Shown here: piece by piece, positions 26,277-33,957 of the stretch | Numbering within the stretch: position 1 is the first letter of the stretch | Layout: each line of letters starts with the position of its first letter | Origin: JAEUKA01 sp044228505 | Lineage (GTDB): Bacteria; Myxococcota_A; Polyangia; Palsa-1104; JAEUJZ01 | Direction: 5' to 3' | DNA length: 64,000 nt | NCBI GenBank assembly: GCA_044228505.1 | Contig: JBGAUT010000028.1 | Location: 1 to 64,000, forward strand | Notes under the pieces: model-generated | Database searches by the model: none | What the model was told of the DNA's origin: nothing | What the model saw: the letters and a program-made list of their open reading frames with translations, nothing else | Program-made: the position numbers and the translations under genes

Positions 26277-26897
26277 CTAGTATTCAAAGATCGTAAGTCC
26301 ATCGGGTAGCTTGTTGCGATAGTGCAGGCCGACACCCACTCCCACTCCAATGATGATCCCTGCTGCGATCGAACCGGATATGATGCCAATCAGAAGCTTC
26401 TTTTTTCGCTTGTTCTGCGCTTCTTGCACTTCGACGTACCACGGCATCATCTGACCGGTCTGCTTATCATAACCAGTGGGCGCGGGTTCTCGACGACGAT
26501 CTTCCTCGGCTTGCAGGCTGGGGGCCTCCAGCATTGCTTTGGTTTGGATGATGTATTGTTCGACGTCGAGCTTAATTTTCGGGGGCGGATTTGGCTCTGC
26601 CTTGAGGTACTGCTGATAGAAATCGAGAGCCTGCTGCGCATTTCCCATCTTGCGGTAGACCTGCGCCATGTTCAGCAGTACACGCGGAAACTGATGGAGC
26701 TTATAAGCGGACTGAAAGGCCTCGATGGCACCCTCAAAGTCCTTCTTCTGGTAAAGATTCATGCCGCGCCTGAACAGGCTATCAAAGTCATCAGCGAGGG
26801 CACTGCCGGTACCTAGCAGAACCCATAGAGCGATAATAGAAGAGTATAGTATGCTTCTATTACAGCGCTGAACGAAGACATTGTTTCTGCTTAGCAT
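26277..26897 (-). CDS. TPR protein with C-terminal membrane helix
   Basis: 206 residues. A signal or membrane segment lies at about 15-32. Two to three TPR-type repeats follow (G-M-N-L-Y-Q-K-K-D-F-E-G-A-I-E-A-F and G-N-A-Q-Q-A-L-D-F-Y). Near the C-terminus comes the basic stretch K-R-K-K-K and a Gly/Ile-rich helix (about 170-195). TPRs mediate protein contacts. It lies 15 bases downstream of the kinase C-terminal fragment, so it was probably co-transcribed with the intact kinase. The insertions may now cut it off from that promoter. Confidence 0.7.
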   Translation of the reverse strand: MLSRNNVFVQRCNRSILYSSIIALWVLLGTGSALADDFDSLFRRGMNLYQKKDFEGAIEAFQSAYKLHQFPRVLLNMAQVYRKMGNAQQALDFYQQYLKAEPNPPPKIKLDVEQYIIQTKAMLEAPSLQAEEDRRREPAPTGYDKQTGQMMPWYVEVQEAQNKRKKKLLIGIISGSIAAGIIIGVGVGVGLHYRNKLPDGLTIFEY

Positions 26898-26911
26898 GGC
26901 GGAGGCTCGAC

Positions 26912-27629
26912 CTAATCCGTGATGAGATCCACTTGACTGTTTTCGCGGGTCCGTTTCTTCTTTGAAGACTTCTTGGGGGCTGTCTTGGGCTCTCTGCGAG
27001 GAGCCAATGCCTCGTTCCGGTCCTCGTCGGTGTTTTTGCTGAGCGATAGCTGTTTGGCCAGAAATCCTGGCTTGCGTAGCTCGATCTCGATGTGGCCGCT
27101 GGTCTGCGGCTCTTCGCTCTGCCATGGGGTCACGCCGAGTTTTCGACCATCGGGTAGGCTGAAGACCTCGGCACCTTGCGGCTGAGAATCTACCCGCCAG
27201 TGCACCACGGTTGATGGCTTGCCCGTCACTCGAACGGGATCGATTCCGGCTCGGCGCTGCAGCAGCCAGCGCAGGCTCATGGCACCGCCAAAGATGAGTA
27301 CAGTCCCAAGAGACACCACGGCAAACAGGCGTGTGGACAGGCTCTGACTTGCCGGCATGCGGATGAGCTGGAGTCCTGCCGTGGAAGGAGAGCGCTGCTT
27401 GAGCTGGGAAAACAGAGCCGATAGCGCTTCTTCCAACTCAGCCATCGAGGCATAGCGACCCGCCGGGTCTTTGGACATCGTGCGCAGTACGATCTGGTCC
27501 AGCTCCGGAGGGATACGCGAGTTGGGGACGATCTCACTCGGCGGTCGAACCCGGTCGGTGAGATGCTTTAGCATCGTCGCCGTCGGATGCCCGCCATCAA
27601 ACGGAACCCGCCCGGTCAACATTTCCCAC
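26912..27629 (-). pseudogene. Ser/Thr protein kinase, C-terminal fragment (piece 3 of 3)
   Basis: The reading frame begins inside kinase subdomain IX at W-E-M-L-T-G-R-V-P-F-D-G and runs through subdomains X-XI (K-D-P-A-G-R-Y). A membrane helix, a PEGA-like region (S-Q-P-Q-G-A-E-V-F) and a Lys-rich tail follow. Everything before W-E is element sequence. The missing upstream part ends exactly at M-W-E at 32043 and at H-R at 34489, in the same orientation. No stop or frameshift has accumulated within the kinase-derived part, which suggests that the split is recent. A short ORF with a start inside the element (27655) could still express the C-terminal part. Confidence 0.85.
27623..27629. other. 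Left attachment core (TTCCCAC)
   Basis: This is the left copy of the 7-bp repeat shared with 32043-32049. Kinase sequence lies to its left and element sequence to its right (AT-rich, about 27630-27660). Seven bases fits the 6-8 bp crossover region of tyrosine recombinases. Confidence 0.65.
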
Positions 27630-27765
27630 TTGTAATTTAAAATACTAAAATCCATAATGATTAAGGACGCTTTCCGTCGCTGTAGGCAATTGCGTACCTA
27701 GCGAACGCCAGCGGTTCAGACGAGCAAAGCAAGCGAGCGGAAGGGGCACGGAAGGGACTGCGAAG

Positions 27766-28863
27766 ATGGGCGAAGTGATCCGCAAGATGAAAGACGGTCG
27801 CTTTATCGGCTATTACATCCGCTGGGTCGATAGCGATGGTAAACGCAAGATGCGAGCCAGCAAACAGCCCACGATCACTGACGCCAAACGGATGCTGGTG
27901 GAAATCGAAGCGCGGGTGGCCCGGGGAAAGCTGGGAGTTGCTGAGCGTCCGGCGCGCCTGAGCATCGGGCAGCTCCTGGAGCGGTTTTATAGGGAGTACG
28001 ACCCGCCGCGTGCGCGCAGTCGCTCGGCTTGGGAGTCCAAGATTCGCTCGCAGCTTGTCACGTTGCTGCCGCAGCTTGCAGGATGCGATGCCGGTAGTTT
28101 CTCTGTCGAAGATGCCGAAAAGTTACGCCACCAACTGACCCGCCAGGGCTACAAAGGGAACACGGTGCGGTTGAAGCTGACGTTTCTTTGCACGGCATTT
28201 GAGTTTGGGCGGCGCAAAGGAATTGTGCTTGGGAATCCGTTCGCTGGACTTCGTAAGCCACGAGCAGAGCATCGGGTGGAGTATCTAACGGCAGATGAAG
28301 TGCGACAGCTTCTGTCCGCGGTGGATTCCCGAACCGATGTGCGAGGTAGGGTGCTCGCGGTGGCAGTCCGTCTGGCCATCTACGCAGGTCTGCGAGTTGG
28401 AGAAGTATTCGGACTTCGCTGGCGAGATATCGATGTGAGCAGGGGCGTTCTCACGGTCTCACGTAGCTATGAGGGAACGACCAAGAGTGGCAAGCCCAGG
28501 CACATTCCCATGGCGGATGAGCTGGCCGAGGTGATTCATGGCTGGCGCTCTGCCTGTCCCGAAACCAAAGAAGGAGTCGTTTGTCCGGTGATCTCCGATG
28601 AGCCTGGATCGACCTGGCACGCAGTCAAGTGTCGTCGTCCCGAGCTGACACCGCTGTACGCTGCCGCCGGAATTCCAACTCCTGCCAGTCCTTGGCACTC
28701 CCTTCGTCATACCTTCGCCAGTCACTTTCTCATGAACGGAGGGGGACTCCTGACTTTGCAGAAGCTCCTGGGACACTGTGATCTCAAGATGACGAGTATC
28801 TATGCCCATCTGTCATCCGATCATGTGGCAGCCGAGGTAAGGCGAGTCAGTTTCTTGCGCTGA
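27766..28863 (+). CDS. Tyrosine recombinase/integrase
   Basis: 365 residues with an intact catalytic set: R210 in A-G-L-R-V-G-E, K243 in K-S-G-K-P-R-H-I-P, H311 and R314 in H-S-L-R-H-T-F, H337 in L-L-G-H-C-D, and nucleophile Y346 in S-I-Y-A-H-L. The N-terminal part has an Arm-type DNA-binding region (Y-Y-I-R-W-V-D-S-D-G-K-R) and a SAM-like core-binding domain (about 65-160). It probably catalysed insertion at the 7-bp core and could excise the element. No excisionase gene is recognised. Transcription runs into the element from its left end. Confidence 0.93.
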   Translation: MGEVIRKMKDGRFIGYYIRWVDSDGKRKMRASKQPTITDAKRMLVEIEARVARGKLGVAERPARLSIGQLLERFYREYDPPRARSRSAWESKIRSQLVTLLPQLAGCDAGSFSVEDAEKLRHQLTRQGYKGNTVRLKLTFLCTAFEFGRRKGIVLGNPFAGLRKPRAEHRVEYLTADEVRQLLSAVDSRTDVRGRVLAVAVRLAIYAGLRVGEVFGLRWRDIDVSRGVLTVSRSYEGTTKSGKPRHIPMADELAEVIHGWRSACPETKEGVVCPVISDEPGSTWHAVKCRRPELTPLYAAAGIPTPASPWHSLRHTFASHFLMNGGGLLTLQKLLGHCDLKMTSIYAHLSSDHVAAEVRRVSFLR

Positions 28864-28948
28864 AGGAGTCCCTTCACGGAGTCCTCTGCCCGTGGTGTCA
28901 CGGATGGCGGTGGCCATCAGCCAGAGACGTTGCGGTGACAAGCTTGGC

Positions 28949-29371
28949 TTACTTGCTGCAGCGCTGAGAGACAAACGACTCGGTGAGGTGGCCGAGATTC
29001 GGATTCCCATATCGAATGGCGTAGACGTGGACCATCAGCCCATCCTGATGGGGGCGCAGCAGACAAAATGAGCCGTGTTGGCTGCGGGGTCGACACTGAA
29101 CCTCGAAAGCGCCCTTCTGTTCCGACCACACCGCTAACTGGGAGAGCTCCGCTTTCGTGTCCTTCCAGCGCTGATTCGGCGGAAACCGCGTGGTTGCCAG
29201 CAGGCTGTGCTTGCCGTACTCGGACATCGACAATGTGATCCCATAGCCGACATCCCAGCAGCCCAAGACCGCCTGTCGGATCGCTTGCGGTGGAAAGCGG
29301 TTCGCCCTGGCCAGTGAAACGGAAGAGGACACCAGCAGTAGGTTCAGTAGGGCCAGAGTTCGAAGACGCAT
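28949..29371 (-). CDS. Secreted protein of unknown function (element cargo)
   Basis: 140 residues. The signal peptide covers about 1-23 (L-L-N-L-L-L-V-S-S-S-V-S-L-A-R-A). The mature part has four Cys, including the terminal R-C-S-K, and begins W-D-V-G-Y-G-I-T-L-S, suggesting a small disulfide-bonded beta domain. No family is recognised. It starts 7 bases after the Rieske oxygenase stop on the same strand, so the two are probably co-transcribed. Confidence 0.6.
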   Translation of the reverse strand: MRLRTLALLNLLLVSSSVSLARANRFPPQAIRQAVLGCWDVGYGITLSMSEYGKHSLLATTRFPPNQRWKDTKAELSQLAVWSEQKGAFEVQCRPRSQHGSFCLLRPHQDGLMVHVYAIRYGNPNLGHLTESFVSQRCSK

Positions 29372-29378
29372 GCTTTGT

Positions 29379-30551
29379 CTAACGCAAGCGGTCCACGGAC
29401 GATCTCGGACTCTGCTCCGTCAAGAATTCGTGGACGAGTGACTGGAAGTGATGGACCCCGTGTTCCCGCTGCACGCAGAAGCGACCACGATCGTAAGACC
29501 GTGAGCGGAGTCCTTTTTGAACCGCTTCACAAATGTCGATGTCCTCCTGTTGGACCACATCACTGAAGGCGATTCCTTTGGCGATCGCCGCTCGTGCGGC
29601 CTCAGGATCTCGCGCCATCTGATCATCCACAGGTCGCTCTGTCATGGCTCCCGCTGCCAGCATGTACCACTCAAAGATGACCTGCGTACGATCGACCGCG
29701 AGCGGAATGACTGCGTTGAACTGAAGGTTGTCAGGATAGACGTTGAGCATCCACCCAGGAAACACCCAATAATAAAGGGCCTCCGCATCCGCAGTGGTGT
29801 CTGTGTACGGACCCGTGGTGGCGTTCGGGTCGGATGCAGTCCTTTTTCGCAGCGGCGCATGTTGAGAGGAGTAGTACCGATGGGTATCGACGCGGTAGGC
29901 AGAGTAGTCCAGCTCGCGATACAGGGCCGGATGCACAATCGGAATGTGATACCCTTCTAAGTAATTGTCGATGTAGACCTTCCAGTTACACGCAACCTCG
30001 TAGACCTTACGCTCACACAGCGTCAATCGCTCCAGTGAGAAGCGTGCGGTAGCTTGGGGAATTCCGTCGATCACAGTGGCCAGAGCCGTCGCCTCCGTGC
30101 AGAGGTTCACAAATACAATCGGTCCGAAGGTATCTACAGCGACCGTACGGAGTCCGAAATCCGACTTGGCAAAGCACTCGACGCCTTCAAACTCCGGAGT
30201 GTTTCTCAGCTCACCACGGAGCGAATAGGTCCAGCCGTGATACCGGCAGGTCAGCGACTGTCGATTGCCACATCCGACGGCAACCGGTCCAGCTCGGTGA
30301 CGACATACATTGTAAAATGCGCGTAGGATTCCTTCTCGGTCGCGTACCACTACAATCGGTTCGCCTGCAACTTCCGCAGTGAAGTAGGAACCGGGATTCT
30401 GTACCTGCTCGATACGACCCACCGGCTGCCAGGTTCGGGAAAAGATGCGCTCTTGCTCATGCGCGTACACGGCCGGATCTGTATAAAGACTCTTGGGTAG
30501 CGTGCTGGCTTTGGCAAGCTCTGGCTGAAAGTTCGGAAGCTCGATTTTCAT
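29379..30551 (-). CDS. Rieske non-heme iron oxygenase, alpha subunit type
   Basis: 390 residues. The Rieske 2Fe-2S site is C83-x-H85 and C102-x-x-H105. The mononuclear iron site includes H202 and H207 in Y-H-I-P-I-V-H, with an Asp near the end of the domain (Q-Q-E-D-I-D). This layout fits ring-hydroxylating dioxygenase alpha subunits and related monooxygenases acting on quaternary amines. No reductase, ferredoxin or beta subunit is nearby, so electrons must come from elsewhere. The substrate is unknown. It is cargo of the integrative element. Confidence 0.9.
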   Translation of the reverse strand: MKIELPNFQPELAKASTLPKSLYTDPAVYAHEQERIFSRTWQPVGRIEQVQNPGSYFTAEVAGEPIVVVRDREGILRAFYNVCRHRAGPVAVGCGNRQSLTCRYHGWTYSLRGELRNTPEFEGVECFAKSDFGLRTVAVDTFGPIVFVNLCTEATALATVIDGIPQATARFSLERLTLCERKVYEVACNWKVYIDNYLEGYHIPIVHPALYRELDYSAYRVDTHRYYSSQHAPLRKRTASDPNATTGPYTDTTADAEALYYWVFPGWMLNVYPDNLQFNAVIPLAVDRTQVIFEWYMLAAGAMTERPVDDQMARDPEAARAAIAKGIAFSDVVQQEDIDICEAVQKGLRSRSYDRGRFCVQREHGVHHFQSLVHEFLTEQSPRSSVDRLR

Positions 30552-30586
30552 CGCGACACCTTGTTAGGGCACAGAGATGGGAATCC

Positions 30587-30856
30587 CTACGGACAGAATG
30601 TGATTTGGTAGCCAACGCCTTGGGCGGTTGCCGCCTGACAAGTATAGGTACTCGTGGGATCATCGTACGGGAAGCTATACGCCGTCGGACATGCAGTCTT
30701 GAACGGCTTAGCAAACGTCTCTGGAAGGGCGGGCGATTCCCATTTGACGTTGTGGGCTTTGCAGGATCCAGCAGACGACCAAGTCGGACAGCCGCAGCAC
30801 TGATTGGTCGCGCCGGGCAGAATGGGTACGGAATGCCAAATGTTGGACCATTTCAT
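30587..30856 (-). pseudogene. Thaumatin-like protein, C-terminal remnant
   Basis: About 89 residues match only the C-terminal part of thaumatin-family proteins: C-C-G-C-P-T-W, then F-K-T-A-C-P-T-A-Y-S-F-P-Y-D-D-P-T-S-T-Y-T-C and the closing Y-Q-I-T-F-C-P. The family is normally about 200 residues or more with a signal peptide and up to sixteen Cys, so the N-terminal two-thirds is missing. The open frame continues upstream to 30985 without family similarity and overlaps the end of the TSUP gene, which marks the breakpoint. Thaumatin-like proteins are plant and fungal defence proteins with scattered bacterial members. Confidence 0.7.
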
Positions 30857-30953
30857 CGTCTCTATGGGCTCCTCATTGTGCGGGTGGAAGCAGAGCCAAG
30901 GCACTCCTAAACTCCCCATGGTACCATACGGAGCCAGCCGACCCCCCATTCGC

Positions 30954-31841
30954 TTATGGTTCGGCTGGGTGGACGAGCTTCGCACGCTCTGCTCGTCGCT
31001 TCAGGAAGAATCGAGAGAGGATGACTCCATCGAGAAGGACGACCAATAGCATTGGGGCGTAGGCCAGCTGCGCAGCGATTCCTCCGTAGCTCATAAGGAG
31101 TCGGGACAGCCCAAAGCTGATCAGCCAAGCATCGGCAGCCATACAGATGCGGCGGAAGGACTCGGGGTCAATCATGGACACCGCGAGTCTGCCGAGAGGA
31201 AGACCGAGCAAGATGCAGGGCAGAATTTGCAGAGCCAGGCTCACGCTGGCAGGGGTGTAGACGGATAGCAGGGAAAACGCGATTCCGGTCGCGATCGATT
31301 CGGTGATCCGAAACAGACTGATCGCGGCACGAAACTCATCCTGAGCCAGCCCCTGGTTATTGAAAAGTAGACCAAGGGGCGGCCCCGATATGGTTGTGCA
31401 GGAATACAGGATTCCGATACCGAATCCTACCGGTAGCTCGGCGCGACTGCCTTTGGAAAGGGGTCGGCGTAGCCCGGCTGCTTGTAGCAGTACCAGGGGA
31501 AGCAAAACGAGGTACGTCGCGAAGCGAAGGGTGTTCGGGCTGGCCGTCTTCAGCAGCGTCACTCCGAGTGCGATGCCAGGTAGAGAGGCCAACATCATCG
31601 GAAGGACTCGCCAAAAGACTGCGGGGATGGCGCGGCGGTTAACGAGCAGCGCAAGCAGGTTCAAAACGATCTCGGCCAAGACCAGTCCTGGCGTGAGCGT
31701 GCTACTCGGATAGGCAAGCAAAGCCACTGGGACAACCAGCGTGGAGAAGCCGTACCCGATGGCCCCGTTTACCATCGCTGCGACCAGAGCCAAGGCAATC
31801 AGGCCGGGGTCTCCGTGAATGCTGGGCAGCCAGGCTTGCAT
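30954..31841 (-). CDS. TSUP (TauE/SafE)-family permease
   Basis: 295 residues with about eight membrane segments in two similar halves. The N-terminal half has N-G-A-I-G-Y-G-F-S-T-L-V-V-P, the usual TSUP Gly-rich loop. Family members move sulfonates, sulfite, sulfoacetate or other organic anions across the inner membrane. The ATG at 31841 has an AGGAGAGGAG site upstream; an in-frame start at 31934 has none. Placement with the Rieske oxygenase suggests import or export of that enzyme's substrate or product (inference). Confidence 0.87.
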   Translation of the reverse strand: MQAWLPSIHGDPGLIALALVAAMVNGAIGYGFSTLVVPVALLAYPSSTLTPGLVLAEIVLNLLALLVNRRAIPAVFWRVLPMMLASLPGIALGVTLLKTASPNTLRFATYLVLLPLVLLQAAGLRRPLSKGSRAELPVGFGIGILYSCTTISGPPLGLLFNNQGLAQDEFRAAISLFRITESIATGIAFSLLSVYTPASVSLALQILPCILLGLPLGRLAVSMIDPESFRRICMAADAWLISFGLSRLLMSYGGIAAQLAYAPMLLVVLLDGVILSRFFLKRRAERAKLVHPAEP

Positions 31842-32042
31842 CGAACCGCTCCTCTCCTCTGTCCGTTCTACCGGGGGGCAACTTAGCGCGTTGCCAATTG
31901 GTGTGCCAAGGATTCCGGTCGACGGCTGCGCCACGCCAGTCGGGGCTGTCGATTGAGGAGAAAGATTGCTCGGTGCATTACCGGCGCACGGTGCCCCAAA
32001 TCAGCCGATCCACCGACGGCAGTTTGCAAACCGGGGAAGCTA

Positions 32043-32049
32043 TTCCCAC
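32043..32049. other. Right attachment core (TTCCCAC)
   Basis: This is the right copy of the 7-bp repeat. Element sequence lies to the left and kinase subdomain IX codons (G-C-I-M-W-E, read on the minus strand) to the right. A stop codon supplied by the element (32040-32042) truncates the middle kinase piece. Confidence 0.65.
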
Positions 32050-32269
32050 ATAATGCAGCCTAGCGCGTACTGGTCTAGGCGTTCATCGACGGGGAGTCCC
32101 TGCGCTTGTTCGGGGGCCATGTACTCGGCTGTTCCGAGCACCATGCCCGGGGCGGTCAGACGCGCACTGCCAGGGGTGTTGGCGGTCTGGGTGGCAATGC
32201 CGAAGTCGACGACTTTTACTACATCGACCCCAGACTGCTTGATGACAAAGATGTTGGCCGGTTTGAGGT

Positions 32270-32280
32270 CACGGTGAACA
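32270..32280. repeat. 11-bp direct repeat, left copy of 2.2-kb insertion
   Basis: CACGGTGAACA recurs exactly at 34489-34499. On the minus strand it encodes part of V-H-R-D of the kinase catalytic loop. The left copy also forms an inverted repeat with adjoining insert sequence: ACGGTG-AACAAG-CACCGT at 32271-32288. Confidence 0.75.
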
Positions 32281-32484
32281 CAAGCACCGTCGAGAAGTAG
32301 AGAGATTATGTTCCCCGAATGAAGTTTTCTATCGGTAGCGCAGGGAACGGACTCAAAGCTCGGTGGCATTCCCCGCAACTGGAGTTGAGAACCCACAGGG
32401 GCCAACTGGCTGCCTAACCGAGCTCGGACATTACAATCTTACGACCCCCAAAGAGTCCAAATTGACCTGAATGCTCCCGTAATC

Positions 32485-32820
32485 CGCGTACACGGTCACT
32501 CTGGGCGCTGGAAGGCTCCCAGCAAGCGCTTGCACGGTCACTCTGGGCGCTCGAAGGCTCCCAACAACCGCGTACACGGTCACTCTGGGCGCTGGAATGC
32601 TTCCAACAACCGCGTACACGGTCACTCTGGGCGCTGGAATGCTCCCAACAACCGCTTGCGCGGCCACTCTGGGCGCTGGAATGCTTCCAACAACCGCTTA
32701 CACGGTCACTCTGGGCGCTGGAATGCTCCCAACAACCGCGTACACGGTCACTCTGGGCGCTGGAACGCTCCCAACAACCGCGTACACGGTCACTCTGGGC
32801 GCTGGAATGCTCCCGTCTCG
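32485..32820. repeat. Minisatellite: eight 42-bp units
   Basis: Eight contiguous 42-bp units are preceded by a partial one (32468-32484). Each holds the invariant core CACTCTGGGCGCT. Units differ at a few sites only. Read on the minus strand they give V-V-G-S-(I/L/V)-P-A-P-R-V-T-V-Y-A, where most substitutions are synonymous or conservative; the plus-strand frames give less conservative changes. No convincing gene contains the whole array, but the 42-bp period and open minus frame suggest it once coded. Confidence 0.85.
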
Positions 32821-32844
32821 TGACGGCAAGGCTGGTCGATTGGG

Positions 32845-33087
32845 TTGCGCTTGCCGATGCTCTGCCGTTTGCCTACTGTGCCCGCCGTGCGGTGGCTTGG
32901 CGTGCTGTTGTGGCTTCTGTCGATCGTGGGGCAGCCCTCGGTCGCTTGTGCCGACAAAGCCTCATCGGGGCCGCTGCCAGCGCTGGCTTCCGGCGTTCCC
33001 TGCGGCCTGCTCGGGGACTGCGCTCGCTTTGACGCGCTCGGCAGCACCTTTGGGATAAAGCAGAACCACTCCCAGAAGCGTTTGTGA
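32845..33087 (+). CDS. Possible short secreted protein
   Basis: 80 residues. A signal-peptide-like N-terminus (W-L-G-V-L-L-W-L-L-S-I-V-G-Q) is followed by C-A-D-K and a short Cys-containing tail. It lies between the minisatellite and the EndoU region in a different frame. It may be the broken N-terminal part of a larger secreted toxin gene. No family or ribosome site is recognised. Confidence 0.3.
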   Translation: MRLPMLCRLPTVPAVRWLGVLLWLLSIVGQPSVACADKASSGPLPALASGVPCGLLGDCARFDALGSTFGIKQNHSQKRL

Positions 33088-33406
33088 GCCGGCCGGGGCT
33101 TGTTGAACGTTTTGCTGCGGGGCCCCCCTTCCCGACGACGCTTTTTCCATCGGTCCTTACGGCCCGCTGAAAAAAGGTCTCTGGTCGGCCCCACAGCAGC
33201 GGGGTTAACGGGTGGGCGTCTAGCGGTCGGTTGATTTTCTATTCGAGCCCCTAGGCGTGGGGCCGACTGGAGATCGTTTTTTTCGCGACGCCCTCGGCGC
33301 GGAAAAAATGATCGCAAGCAAGGGGGGCCCCGCGCCGCTGCGAAACCATACGGTCATCCAGCCAAGCGCTCATGCAGCGTCGGCCTTTTGTGGCTCGACG
33401 GTGTGA
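33088..33406. other. No gene recognised
   Basis: About 320 bases upstream of the EndoU domain contain only short fragments in all frames. In the EndoU frame a stop (TGA 33404-33406) closes an ATG-initiated stretch from 33308. It may be decayed toxin sequence or the leader of the cassette. Confidence 0.4.
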
Positions 33407-33919
33407 CCAAGCCGCTCGGGCGACAAAGTCCGCGATGTCATCGAACATGACCGGCCCGCCGCCACGCCCACCGCCCCGAGTGCTCCCGCCAAGCCATCAC
33501 CCGGAACGGCTGCGACGAAGGCCGAGGCCGCGAGTGAAGCGGCGAGCCTTCTCACCGACAAAGGCCGAGGGCACATCTTTCGTGGCGAGGTAAATCCCAA
33601 GGATGGCGTTGCCCGAGGCTGGCACTACGAACCAACCTGCGACCAGAGCAAGGGCACCCACATCCTCGAAGGCACCAGGAGTCCACCTGACTCCCATGGT
33701 GTCTACTCCGGAAACGTCGCGATCGATGGCGTACAGAAAGGTGCGCGCTCGACGTTTTTTCCCAAGGACTGGACGGCCAAGCAGGTCGAGTCGGCCATCG
33801 AGGAAAGCTATCAAACACGGGTTCCTGAAAGGCAGCTTGGGCTATACAAAGGAACTACTTCGACGGGGATGGAGGTCTACATGACGGTCGATTCCAAGGG
33901 CAAGATCGGCACAGCCTAA
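33407..33919 (+). pseudogene. Bacterial EndoU-type nuclease toxin domain (N-terminally truncated or start unclear)
   Basis: The open frame gives about 170 residues: an Ala/Pro/Thr-rich linker (about 18-45), then an EndoU nuclease domain. Matching features are G-H-I-F-R-G-E-V-N, G-W-H-Y-E-P, T-H-I-L-E-G-T, P-P-D-S-H-G-V-Y, S-T-F-F-P-K-D-W and the terminal G-K-I-G-T-A. EndoU domains are tips of contact-dependent and other polymorphic toxins and cleave RNA. There is no ATG, GTG or TTG before the domain in this frame, and a stop lies just upstream, so the delivery region is missing. It is an orphan tip, or is made by an unusual start. The probable immunity gene follows 38 bases later. Confidence 0.75.
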
Positions 33920-33957
33920 CCCGAATATAAGGGGCCAAAATACGAGGGGCCGAAGAA

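Larger units (their letters stand above)
27623..32049. mobile_element. 4.4-kb integrative element in kinase gene
   Basis: The segment is bounded by direct copies of TTCCCAC (27623-27629 and 32043-32049) and interrupts a kinase gene. Deleting 4,420 bases with one copy restores the frame through I-M-W-E-M-L-T-G-R. The tyrosine recombinase gene begins 137 bases inside the left end, a usual position. Cargo genes all face the other way: a secreted protein, a Rieske oxygenase, a thaumatin-like remnant and a TSUP permease. No replication, transfer or phage structural genes are present, so it is a minimal integrative element or the remnant of one. Confidence 0.8.
32043..32280 (-). pseudogene. Ser/Thr protein kinase, middle fragment (piece 2 of 3)
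   Basis: The piece encodes the catalytic loop V-H-R-D-L-K-P-A-N, the D-F-G motif (V-V-D-F-G-I-A), the P+1 loop G-T-A-E-Y-M-A-P-E and subdomain IX up to Y-A-L-G-C-I-M-W-E. It is open but has neither an ATP-binding lobe nor the C-terminal helices, so it cannot be active alone. Upstream codons in the same frame (to 32405) come from the 2.2-kb insert. Both edges coincide with the short repeats flanking the two insertions. Confidence 0.88.

Noticed and set aside
27655..32405. Kinase pieces as a natural two- or three-component split kinase
   Set aside because: Breaks fall inside the catalytic loop and subdomain IX, not between lobes, and match short direct repeats. An insertion origin is simpler.
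32485..32820. CRISPR array
   Set aside because: Units are contiguous with no spacers, and no cas genes are nearby.
32790..33317. Minus-strand 175-codon open frame
   Set aside because: Very basic, low-complexity product without a family match or ribosome site; probably chance in GC-rich sequence opposite the toxin region.
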